Shown here one piece after another: positions 1 through 7,021 of a stretch of 57,663 bases of DNA. The DNA is from Leyella stercorea. Its GTDB lineage: Bacteria > Bacteroidota > Bacteroidia > Bacteroidales > Bacteroidaceae. A program made the position numbers and the translations under genes. Numbering within the stretch: the first letter of the stretch is position 1; every line of letters begins with the position of its first letter. The notes below the pieces were generated by a model that was not told the origin of the DNA, searched no databases, and was given only the letters and a program-made list of their open reading frames with translations. Location of the stretch: assembly GCF_019052365.1 (NCBI RefSeq), contig NZ_JAHQUY010000009.1, forward strand, positions 1-57,663. Direction: 5' to 3'.

Positions 1-177
1 GAGCAGAACAAGTATTGTAATCAGGGGGTGCACTTGTCTCAAGTGCACCAACCGAGCAGAACAAGTATTGTAATCAGGGGGTGCACTTGTCTCAAGTGCA
101 CCAACCGAACAGAACAAGCATTGTAATCAGGGGGTGCACTTGTCTCAAGTGCACCAACCGAGCAGAACAAGTATTAT
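1..177 (+). repeat. 53-bp tandem repeat, three full copies plus a partial one
   Basis: Units occupy 1-53, 54-106 and 107-159, with a partial fourth at 160-175. Each ends in the dispersed palindrome (stem GGTGCACTTG, loop TCT, stem CAAGTGCACC) followed by AACC, and begins with a linker such as GAGCAGAACAAG. The linkers are almost identical, so this is a minisatellite built on the palindrome and not a CRISPR array. The array probably continues left of the window. Confidence 0.9.
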
Positions 178-183
178 TTGATT

Positions 184-243
184 GGTGCAGTTGAGACAAC
201 TGCACCCCCTAAAAGTGGTGCACTTGAGACAAGTGCACCCCCT
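184..243 (-). repeat. Two inverted-orientation copies of the GGTGCA palindrome
   Basis: Copy one (184-206) has stem GGTGCAGTTG, loop AGA and arm CAACTGCACC. Copy two (217-239) has stem GGTGCACTTG and arm CAAGTGCACC. Both are followed by CCCCTAAAA and face the tandem array on their left, giving the inverted pairing seen elsewhere in the window. The second ends 18 bases before the start codon of the aminotransferase-fold gene, so it lies in that gene's upstream region. I see no clear -7 box in between. Confidence 0.85.
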
Positions 244-257
244 AAAAAAAGAAAACT

Positions 258-1430
258 ATGAAATACGATTTTGATAAGGTTGTCGACCGCTCTGGGTCGG
301 GCGACCTGAAGCACGAGGTGCTTGCAGAGAGATATGGCAGAGGCGACCTGCTGCCGCTTTGGGTGGCGGACATGGACTTCGAGACGCCGCAGTTTATAAC
401 CGACGCGCTGCGCAAGCGTCTCGAACACTCGCTGTTCGGCTACACGATATTGCCGCGCGACTACTGGCAGACGGTGGCTAAATGGATTGAGGACCATCAC
501 CAGTGGCGTGTCGACGAGCAGTGGATGCGCTTCATACCGGGCATCGTGAAGGGCATCGGCTTCGTCATCAACGTGTTCGTGAAGGAGGACGAGAAGGTTA
601 TCATCCAGCCGCCGGTGTATCACCCGTTCCGACTGACGCCTGAGGGCAATCACCGCAAGGTGGTGTACAACCCACTGAAGGAGAACGCCGACGGATCGTA
701 CTCGATGGACTTCGACAATCTGGCGGAAGTGGCTGACGAGAAGTGCCGCGTGCTCATCCTCTCCAACCCGCACAACCCGGCAGGCATAACATGGGATGCG
801 GAGACGCTGCGCCGTCTTGCCGACTTCTGCTCTGAGCATAACATCATCGTCATCAGCGACGAGATTCACTCGGATATGGCTATCTTCGGCAACAAGCATG
901 TGCCGTTCGCATCGGTTTCTGAGGCGGCTGCGCAGTGTAGCATCACGTTCGGCGCTCCGTCGAAGACGTTCAACATTGCGGGCATCGTGAGCTCGTGGTG
1001 CATTGTGCCGAACGAGAAGTTGCGCCGCCCGCTGTTCGAGTGGATGACGGCTAACGAGCTTGACGACCCGCATCTGTTTGCACCTATCGCTACGATGGCT
1101 GCGTTCAAGAACGGTGAGGAATGGCGTCAGCAGATGCTGGCGTACGTGGAGCAGAACATTCTGTTCGTTGAGGAGTTCCTCAGCAAGCATCTGCCACAGA
1201 TTAAGGCGGTGCGACCGCAGGCGTCGTTCCTGGTGTGGCTCGACTGCCGCGGTCTGCATCTCGACCACGACCAGCTCATTGACCTCTTCGTAAACCGTGC
1301 ACGCCTTGCGCTCAACGACGGCGAGATGTTCGGAAAGGAAGGCAAGGGATTCATGAGAATGAACGTAGCGACGCCAAGAAGCGTGCTGAAGGAAGCGCTG
1401 GAGCGATTGGCTGCACAAATTCAGAGTTGA
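258..1430 (+). CDS. MalY/PatB-type aminotransferase-fold enzyme (putative cystathionine beta-lyase)
   Basis: This 390-residue protein is a fold-type I PLP enzyme of the MalY/PatB subgroup, whose members usually cleave C-S bonds (cystathionine to homocysteine) in the cytoplasm. The start of the fold is marked by LWVADMDF near residue 34. The PLP-binding features are SNPHNPAG (about 169-176), DEIHSD (201-206) and the Schiff-base lysine in SKTFNIAG (K236). Length is normal for the family. It stands alone between a repeat array and a terminator, so context does not decide between lyase and aminotransferase activity. The family call is firm, the substrate is inferred. Confidence 0.88.
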   Translation: MKYDFDKVVDRSGSGDLKHEVLAERYGRGDLLPLWVADMDFETPQFITDALRKRLEHSLFGYTILPRDYWQTVAKWIEDHHQWRVDEQWMRFIPGIVKGIGFVINVFVKEDEKVIIQPPVYHPFRLTPEGNHRKVVYNPLKENADGSYSMDFDNLAEVADEKCRVLILSNPHNPAGITWDAETLRRLADFCSEHNIIVISDEIHSDMAIFGNKHVPFASVSEAAAQCSITFGAPSKTFNIAGIVSSWCIVPNEKLRRPLFEWMTANELDDPHLFAPIATMAAFKNGEEWRQQMLAYVEQNILFVEEFLSKHLPQIKAVRPQASFLVWLDCRGLHLDHDQLIDLFVNRARLALNDGEMFGKEGKGFMRMNVATPRSVLKEALERLAAQIQS

Positions 1431-1440
1431 GAATTGCATA

Positions 1441-1597
1441 AAAAACAAAACCGCCGAGCATCACTGCTTGGCGGTTCTTAAACTCTTTTCTTGATTTATC
1501 AAACAATTACAAACTGCTTCTTATAAATTTAAACTACACCTCTGTTCCTATTAGAACAGAAGATGTACTCACTTAGTTTTCTTGTTGTTTCTGTTGG
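1441..1597 (-). ncRNA. Candidate small RNA, about 150 nt
   Basis: A complete transcription unit without an ORF lies between the lyase gene and the AraC-type gene. Reading leftwards, it has TTG at 1630-1632, a 19-base spacer and TACTTTTG (1603-1610), which matches the Bacteroidetes promoter consensus. It ends in a GC-rich hairpin at 1449-1476 followed by TTTTGTTTTTT. Inside is a second stem, TACATCT(T)CTGTTC pairing with GAACAGAGGTGTA around the loop TAATAG (roughly 1537-1570). No start codon with a meaningful frame is present. It could be a trans-acting sRNA. The 3' hairpin may also terminate the lyase mRNA from the other strand. No known family is recognised. Confidence 0.5.
1449..1476. terminator. 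Bidirectional terminator hairpin
   Basis: AACCGCC pairs with GGCGGTT around a 14-base loop that itself partly pairs. It follows the lyase stop codon by 18 bases. On the minus strand it is followed by a T-rich tract (TTTTGTTTTTT), so it suits the leftward candidate sRNA best. Confidence 0.7.
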
Positions 1598-1602
1598 TAT
1601 TG

Positions 1603-1632
1603 CAAAAGTAGTAACTTTTTTCATACCTTCAA
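1603..1632 (-). promoter_or_regulatory. Bacteroidetes-type promoter of the candidate small RNA
   Basis: On the minus strand the -33 TTG (1630-1632), a 19-base spacer and the -7 box TACTTTTG (1603-1610) fit the TTTG-N19-21-TAnnTTTG consensus. Transcription would start near 1597, beyond the stop of the AraC-type gene, with no coding frame downstream. Confidence 0.6.
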
Positions 1633-1687
1633 TTCCACTGCGTAAAAGAGAAATGTCAAATTGTAAAAACCTTTGATTTTCGTCAAA

Positions 1688-2932
1688 TTACTCCAGCTTT
1701 TGACTGTTTGACACCCTGATTTTACCGTTTGACGCTCTAAACTCTATCGGACTCATGCCTTCTCGTTGCACAAAAGCACGGCGGAAAGTGGACAACGAAT
1801 TGAAACCGGAGTTCATCGCAATGGTTTCGAGCGTGTCGTCGGAGGAGTGAAGAAGCAGTTTTGCGTGGTGTATGCGATAATCATTTACGAAGTCATAGAA
1901 CGTACTTTCGCAGTTCTGGTTGAAATACTGCGAGAGGTAGGTGCGGTTGGTGCCGAGGAGCATGGCAAGCTCCGAAAGACGCAAGCGCGGATTGAGATAG
2001 ACATGCTCCTTCTCGAAGAGCAGATACATGCGCTCGGCGAAGGCTGCCTCCTGCTGCAGCTTGAGTTCTTCGGGTTCCGGTTCAGCGGGTTGTTCAGCAA
2101 CGGGCTGCGGTTCTGCCACCGTTTCCGCTACGTTTTCGGACTGCGTGTGCACATGTGGAACATTCTGGTCGGCATCGGCTGCCTCCAGATGCGCCGTCGC
2201 CTTGTCGAGGTCGTTCTCGGCGGCATCGAGGTTAGTCTCTGCATTGTCCTCAGACGGTTCCACGAAGTACGACTTCACGGCGTTGATAACCACCGACTGG
2301 CGATAGAAGCAGAAGCAGGCGGCTATCCACATCACGAGTGAGTTGAAGAGGAAGATGTTGTCGTATCGCACGCCCGACGCCATACTGTCGTACACCCATA
2401 GCATGAGCAGACAGAAGAAGAGCAGGATGACGCCGCGCAGCCAGTGGAGGTTGATGTATTCGGCGTAGGAATACTCCTCCTTGAGCGCACGCTCGAAGCG
2501 CGGCAACTCTCGCAAAGCCCACAGAAGGATGAAGACGGCGCAGAGGATGGCGGCGAAGTGCATGGCATGATAGGCAAGCGGCACGGGATGCACCCAGAAT
2601 GCCACCATCAGGACGACAAACGGAATGTAGAAACAGAACGCCCTACTCCAGTTCATCCACAACGGACGGCAGGCTTCTACGAGTACAATGGCGTACATGG
2701 GCAGCGTGAGCAGGTCGATGCTCGACGCATACTGTTCCTCAAGACGCGAACTGTAGTAGGTGTTGCCGATGAATATGAGGTCCTTCACATATTGCGCCAC
2801 AATGGTGAGCATAAGCAAACTCACGTATATCTTCAAACGGCTGCAATGTCTGTAGAAGAACATACATGCCATTACAAGATGGAACATTATGTTTGCGCCA
2901 TATAAGAAGTATAATAAATTTTTACCTATCAT
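1688..2932 (-). CDS. Membrane-anchored AraC-family transcriptional regulator
   Basis: The N-terminal half (about residues 1-215) is hydrophobic with roughly six membrane-spanning stretches. A variable acidic linker rich in Ala, Glu and Gln follows. The last ~110 residues are an AraC/XylS DNA-binding domain with two helix-turn-helix motifs (LRLSELAMLLGTNRTYLS and LETIAMNSGFNSLSTFRRAF). This layout suits a one-component regulator that senses through the membrane. I chose the start at MIGKNLL (2932) because the -7 box at 3021-3028 puts the transcript start only ~10 bases before the longer ATG at 3004. That alternative would add 24 residues. The target genes are unknown. The exported-protein cluster beginning at 3700 is nearby, but no regulatory link is shown. 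Confidence 0.85.
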   Translation of the reverse strand: MIGKNLLYFLYGANIMFHLVMACMFFYRHCSRLKIYVSLLMLTIVAQYVKDLIFIGNTYYSSRLEEQYASSIDLLTLPMYAIVLVEACRPLWMNWSRAFCFYIPFVVLMVAFWVHPVPLAYHAMHFAAILCAVFILLWALRELPRFERALKEEYSYAEYINLHWLRGVILLFFCLLMLWVYDSMASGVRYDNIFLFNSLVMWIAACFCFYRQSVVINAVKSYFVEPSEDNAETNLDAAENDLDKATAHLEAADADQNVPHVHTQSENVAETVAEPQPVAEQPAEPEPEELKLQQEAAFAERMYLLFEKEHVYLNPRLRLSELAMLLGTNRTYLSQYFNQNCESTFYDFVNDYRIHHAKLLLHSSDDTLETIAMNSGFNSLSTFRRAFVQREGMSPIEFRASNGKIRVSNSQKLE

Positions 2933-3020
2933 ATAACTATATACAGAGATTCGTGGTTTATTAATAAATATAGTGAGTGTTGTACTGCAGTTGTTTGATA
3001 ACAATCTCTAAAGATATTGG

Positions 3021-3028
3021 CAAAGATA
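3021..3028 (-). promoter_or_regulatory. -7 box upstream of the AraC-type gene
   Basis: TATCTTTG on the minus strand matches TAnnTTTG. No good TTG lies 19-21 bases further upstream, so it rests on the -7 box alone. It implies a 5' UTR of about 80 bases to the start at 2932. Confidence 0.5.
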
Positions 3029-3128
3029 AAGAGAATAATTTAATTTTACCGAATTTATATGGCGTTTTTTTCTAAAAGCCTGCGAAATTGGACAAAAAAG
3101 CACGATTTCATCGAGGGTCTGACGGAAT

Positions 3129-3281
3129 GTTCTCCCACAAAATACGCAGAACTCACAGAATTTATTACTGAGTATTCTCCCACAGATTTCAGATGCAATT
3201 TTAGGGGGTGCACTTGTCTCAAGTGCACCAACCAAGCAAACAGTGATTCTCCCACAGATTTCACAGAAATACACAGATTGT
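3129..3281. repeat. CTCCCACAGATT-family repeats with one GGTGCA palindrome
   Basis: TTCTCCCACA blocks recur near 3130, 3174 and 3244, followed by variants of GATTTCACAGAA or CAGAATT. A palindrome copy lies at 3207-3229. Both flanking blocks point the same way here, unlike the inverted ends at 17010-17169 and 47713-47937, so this looks like a decayed or rearranged element. Short frames across it are repeat translations and not genes. Confidence 0.75.
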
Positions 3282-3404
3282 TAGGGTGCGGATAATAAAA
3301 ACAACGAAATACGCTCACGTCAAAGATGGCGAAGTCGCCGATAGTATTGCCGTTGAGCACAACGTTCTTGCAACGTTTTTCCAACACTTTTCCACCGACG
3401 GCGG

Positions 3405-3448
3405 ACGGAAACCGATCGGACGGCGGACGGAATCTGATCGGACGGCGG
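3405..3448. repeat. 22-bp minisatellite, two copies
   Basis: Units at 3405-3426 and 3427-3448 share the pattern ACGGAA, two variable bases, then GATCGGACGGCGG. A degenerate third start (ACGCAAACTG) follows. The same 22-bp unit recurs three times at 45053-45118, about 41.6 kb away. Confidence 0.8.
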
Positions 3449-3472
3449 ACGCAAACTGTGGCACACTTAGGG

Positions 3473-3568
3473 GGTGCACTTGTCTCAAGTGCACCAACCG
3501 AGCAAGAAATGCGCCAACAAAGGAAGTGGTGCAAAATAATTGGATGGTGCACTTGAGACAAGTGCACC
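3473..3568. repeat. Inverted pair of GGTGCA palindromes
   Basis: A rightward copy (3473-3495, loop TCT) and a leftward copy (3546-3568, loop AGA) face each other across about 50 bases containing CGAGCAAGAAATGCGCCAA. This is the same two-palindrome layout as at 14726-14803. Confidence 0.8.
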
Positions 3569-3570
3569 CC

Positions 3571-3677
3571 CTAAAAGGCACCTACAAAAAGAGGTGCACC
3601 TGAAACAAGTGCACCCCCTAAAAGCACCCCCTAAAAGGCACCTACAAAAAGGGGTGCACCTGAAACAAGTGCACCCC
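3571..3677. repeat. 60-bp direct duplication carrying a variant palindrome
   Basis: Positions 3571-3617 and 3631-3677 match over 47 bases with one difference (3592 A, 3652 G), offset by exactly 60. Each carries GGTGCACCTG, loop AAA, CAAGTGCACC, with one unpaired position in the stem. The second copy ends 23 bases before the stop codon of the minus-strand gene at 3700, so the block sits in the 3' region of that mRNA. Confidence 0.8.
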
Positions 3678-3699
3678 ATTCGTTGTTGCAAATTAAATA

Positions 3700-6240
3700 T
3701 TACTTAACGAGTACCTTCTTAACCTTGCCGTCAGCAGAGCGAACGATGTTAAGACCCTTCTGGAGCTTAGAAATCTGTACGCCGTCAACAGTGAAGAGCT
3801 GTGCCTCGCCGTTAGCAGCCTCAGCGTTGATTGTGCTGATGCCGTCAACAACCGGCTCTACAACCTTAAGAGTTGCGTCCCAAACGCCACCACCGTCAGA
3901 GAGGATACTGCTTGAACCACCAGGGAGGATGCAGTTCCAGTCGATCTTGAAGCGGATACGATATTCGCCAGCCTTAGCAGGAGCCTTGAACGAAGGTGCA
4001 ACATAAGTATTGCGAGCATCTCCTGTAAGTTCATCACCTACTGAGTTATAACCAGATGCATCGTTCTTTGGGTTAGAGTCGAGAGAGTAGAAGCTGAATG
4101 CTACCAAATCGGTGCCAGTCTGATCCCACTGTCCCTCCTTATAAGAGAAGTCGCCGTCGTTGTCGAAGTCGATGTAAACGAAGCTATGCATCCATTCGCC
4201 TGTGTAATCGAACGAAGCTGTCAGTTCGCTGCCAGCCTCAACTGTGAACGGTTCGTCTGCTGTATGATCCTCGTAAGCAGCCTTTGAAGTCTTAACGTTC
4301 TTTGTCTGCTTGTCCTTGCCTGTCTGCTGGAGAGAGAAGCTGTTGAGGGCACGGCTATTATGTGTGCTGTTTGCGTCCTTGTCGAAGTTGACAGCGTAGT
4401 CGTCCTTCGGCTCCTCTGTAGAGAACTCAGTGCCGTAAACGAGCTTATATTTGTAAGACATGCCGAACGAAGGGATTGAAACAACACCAGAAGCGTCCAG
4501 ATAAGCCTTGTCGTTATTGAACATAACCTTGAGCTTGCCCTCATTAGAGTCAACCAAAGGATAGTCAGCATCTGTGAATGTAACCTCCGGCTTCTCAGCC
4601 TCGATAGTTGTGATACCGTTCTCTGTCTTACCTGCGACATTCTTGAAGCTAACGGTACCAACGTTCACGTAGAGAACATTGTATGTGTCGAGGTTAGCAA
4701 GAATCACATTGTAGCGGTCGTTGCCAAGCGACTCGATTGTGAGCTTCTGAGGATCGTTTGTGCCAGATGCTGTATTGAGTGTGTATTCGAGCTTGTCGCT
4801 GAAGATCTTTGTCTCAACTACTGACGGCGGCTCCGGTGTCTCTGCCTTCTCGCCGTAAACGAACTGACCGTTCTCTGTTGTGAACTTGCAAACGAAGCCC
4901 TCGAAGCCGTTCTCGCCTACCTTTACAGAAGCAGAGAAGTCGGTGAAGTCGAGTTCTGTTTCGTCAGCGTCGTTCCAGAAGCCGCTTGCATCAGGTGTTG
5001 TGAAGGTAATGTTACCATCTTCGCCCTTTGTCGGCTTGAGGTTCTCGATTGTGAAGTCTTCCTTCTTTGAACCCAAAGTGATCTTCTTGAACTTAACCAT
5101 ATAAACGCCTTCCATGTACTCTGTGAGCACTGCGTCTACATTCTCATAGTCAGTAACCTCATCGCCTGCCTTTACATAAGCGTTGCTTGTGAAGTTATAA
5201 ATGTTCGGAACGTAAACATCATCACTGAACTCGTAGCTGATCATGTCGCCGTTGCCGACAAGGATAGTGAGTTTAACAGATGCCGAGCCCTTGCTGTCTG
5301 CATCAGCAGCAGGAGTTGCGTCAATCATACCACCCTTAATAGCCATAGACTTGCCATCGTATGGTGAACCAGGAGCATTGATTGCAATGTTGCATGCAGG
5401 AACATCAATCTCAAGTTTGCCTGCGTTCTCTGTTGCCTCAAGACCTGCGATAACGATATCGCCAAGAGAAACGCGATCTTCGCCTACTACTACATTCTTG
5501 AGAGTAGCTGTGTATGTGCCGTTAAGTTCCTTAACGAGCTGAAGCTTTGCATCCTTAACATACTGGTGGAAATCGAGGTAGTCGCCCTCAGCAATTTCTT
5601 TCCAGTAAACAGTCTCCACATTGCTTGTAAAATCGTATGTAGTGGTCTCGCCAGGTGTTGTACCGCCCTCTGTCACGAGCTCTACAGACTTGTATGTAGC
5701 GTACGGATGCTCGCCGCGCAAAGAACCGAAGTAGAGCTGGTTAGCACCCTCCTTGTAGAGCTGCGGCATAAGAGAAGCCTCGAACACGAGTGTGCCGTCG
5801 ATATGAACGCCTTCCTTGTCCATTACGATGGTGCAGTTAGAGATGTCCTGCACCTCGTAGAAACGGTTGGTAGCGCCGTTATCGCCTTTATAGCGATACT
5901 GAACAGCGAACTTGTGAACATCGGCAGTTGTAGAACCCCAGTCAGTAAAGTTCTGTCTGTAGAAGAAATGGAGAGTGCTTCCGCTTTCCTGGTCCCAGTT
6001 TGCAATATCCGCGCTGTTGGTAGAGATAGCGAAGATCTGCTCGTTGGTGCCGGTAAGACAGTTTGTCAAATCTACATTCGCTACAATCTTCTGGGTAGCC
6101 CAGTCGACTGTGATTGCTTTAGGTGTGATGGTACCGCCGTTAGGCTGAGTGCCGTCAGGAATAATTTTCTCGCTTGTTGACTGAGCGAACGCCGTCGCAG
6201 TCATCACCAACATAACGAGTAAGGAGAAAATTTTCTTCAT
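3700..6240 (-). CDS. Exported modular protein with GEVED domain and T9SS-like C-terminal tail
   Basis: This 846-residue protein begins with a signal peptide (MKKIFSLLVMLVMTATAFAQ). An N-terminal beta-rich region (about 25-190) is followed by three calycin/lipocalin-like beta modules (about 200-340, 340-465 and 475-610). A GEVED-type domain follows (about 660-795), with VYIDFDNDGDF and YRIRFKIDW. The last ~45 residues (QLFTVDGVQISKLQKG, then NIVRSADGKVKKVLVK) match the tails of the next three genes and resemble type A T9SS sorting signals, which would put the protein outside the cell or on its surface. The ligand is unknown. It lies 47 bases after the 201-residue gene, likely in the same transcript. 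The module boundaries are my estimate. Confidence 0.75.
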   Translation of the reverse strand: MKKIFSLLVMLVMTATAFAQSTSEKIIPDGTQPNGGTITPKAITVDWATQKIVANVDLTNCLTGTNEQIFAISTNSADIANWDQESGSTLHFFYRQNFTDWGSTTADVHKFAVQYRYKGDNGATNRFYEVQDISNCTIVMDKEGVHIDGTLVFEASLMPQLYKEGANQLYFGSLRGEHPYATYKSVELVTEGGTTPGETTTYDFTSNVETVYWKEIAEGDYLDFHQYVKDAKLQLVKELNGTYTATLKNVVVGEDRVSLGDIVIAGLEATENAGKLEIDVPACNIAINAPGSPYDGKSMAIKGGMIDATPAADADSKGSASVKLTILVGNGDMISYEFSDDVYVPNIYNFTSNAYVKAGDEVTDYENVDAVLTEYMEGVYMVKFKKITLGSKKEDFTIENLKPTKGEDGNITFTTPDASGFWNDADETELDFTDFSASVKVGENGFEGFVCKFTTENGQFVYGEKAETPEPPSVVETKIFSDKLEYTLNTASGTNDPQKLTIESLGNDRYNVILANLDTYNVLYVNVGTVSFKNVAGKTENGITTIEAEKPEVTFTDADYPLVDSNEGKLKVMFNNDKAYLDASGVVSIPSFGMSYKYKLVYGTEFSTEEPKDDYAVNFDKDANSTHNSRALNSFSLQQTGKDKQTKNVKTSKAAYEDHTADEPFTVEAGSELTASFDYTGEWMHSFVYIDFDNDGDFSYKEGQWDQTGTDLVAFSFYSLDSNPKNDASGYNSVGDELTGDARNTYVAPSFKAPAKAGEYRIRFKIDWNCILPGGSSSILSDGGGVWDATLKVVEPVVDGISTINAEAANGEAQLFTVDGVQISKLQKGLNIVRSADGKVKKVLVK

Positions 6241-6287
6241 AATAAATTTGGTTTGTTATTAATTAATGTTAGTAAATTGTATTAATG

Positions 6288-6893
6288 TTACTTCACGAGC
6301 ACCTTCTTCACCTTGCCACTTGCTGTGCGCACGATGTTGATACCGCGCTGCAGGCGCTGCATACGCACTCCACCGAGGTTGTATATCTCGACATACCTGT
6401 TGTCGTCAGCGGCATTCACGGTGTTGATAGCGGTATCTATCTTCTTGCCAAACACCACATCCACATCGCTACCCATCGTCATAAAGGTGAAGTCGACGAT
6501 GAGCTTCGACTTGTCGGCTGAGAGTGTAGCCGTGAATGCACTGATCGACGACTTGCTGCCTTCTTTTACACCACCGATGGCTGCTGTGCTCGTAACGTTG
6601 GTCCATGTGCCCTCGGTGCTTGCGGTAGAGAATGTCATCTCGCCGGCTGCATCAACGGTTGCCGTCACATCCTCAACGACGAAGTCGCCGAAGGTCTTGT
6701 ATTCCATTGGAGCGAGTTTGCGGAACGTAAACTTGTAGACGTCGTCTGACACCTTGGTCAGCTCCACTTCCTTCTGTGCGTAGTCGGTTGTTCTGCCTGC
6801 GCCGCTTGTCACATGCAGGTCGTCGGTGAATACCTGACCGAATGTGCAGAGCGCTGTCATCAAGAAAACCATGAGTGTAAATACTTTCTTCAT
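6288..6893 (-). CDS. Exported single calycin-like module with T9SS-like tail
   Basis: At 201 residues this is the simplest member of the cluster: signal peptide (MKKVFTLMVFLMTALCTFG), one calycin-like beta-barrel module (about 22-160, with FGDFVVEDVTATVD in the middle), then the shared tail (VEIYNLGGVRMQRLQRG, NIVRTASGKVKKVLVK). Calycin-like folds usually bind small hydrophobic ligands, but nothing here shows a specific one. A -7 box (6916-6923) and a strong inverted repeat (6939-6995) upstream suggest that this gene and the 846-residue gene form their own transcript. Confidence 0.75.
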   Translation of the reverse strand: MKKVFTLMVFLMTALCTFGQVFTDDLHVTSGAGRTTDYAQKEVELTKVSDDVYKFTFRKLAPMEYKTFGDFVVEDVTATVDAAGEMTFSTASTEGTWTNVTSTAAIGGVKEGSKSSISAFTATLSADKSKLIVDFTFMTMGSDVDVVFGKKIDTAINTVNAADDNRYVEIYNLGGVRMQRLQRGINIVRTASGKVKKVLVK

Positions 6894-6915
6894 GCTGATT
6901 TTAGTTTAGATGCTT

Positions 6916-6923
6916 CAAAAATA
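6916..6923 (-). promoter_or_regulatory. -7 box upstream of the 201-residue calycin-like gene
   Basis: TATTTTTG on the minus strand fits TAnnTTTG and would start transcription about 16 bases before the ATG. The expected -33 region falls at the edge of the 23-bp inverted repeat (6939-6995), so folding or protein binding there could affect initiation. Confidence 0.4.
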
Positions 6924-6938
6924 GTTAAAATAAACGAA

Positions 6939-6995
6939 ATAGGGTGCGTTAAAACGGAATTTAACATTTGCCAATTCCATTTTAACACACCCTAT
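6939..6995 (-). terminator. Long hairpin (23-bp arms) between two cluster genes
   Basis: Arms at 6939-6961 and 6973-6995 pair along their full length. In minus-strand RNA the only two imperfections become G-U pairs. The sequence after it is AT-rich (TTTCGTTTATTTT) without a pure T-run, so it may be a moderate terminator, an mRNA-stabilising hairpin or an operator. Confidence 0.55.
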
Positions 6996-7021
6996 GTATG
7001 TTCAATGTCTATTATGTCTTA

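Noticed and set aside
1..177. CRISPR-like regular repeats
   Set aside because: The linkers between palindromes are nearly identical instead of unique, and no cas genes are present.
174..1448. 424-residue frame opposite the lyase gene
   Set aside because: It is the antisense shadow of a well-supported PLP enzyme, rich in Arg, His and Leu, with no recognisable domain, and it ends in translated repeat sequence.
3008..3691. Several 70-170 residue frames across the repeats
   Set aside because: They consist of translated palindromes (such as LVHLRQVHPLK and RGCTCLKCTN) that recur in unrelated intergenic regions.
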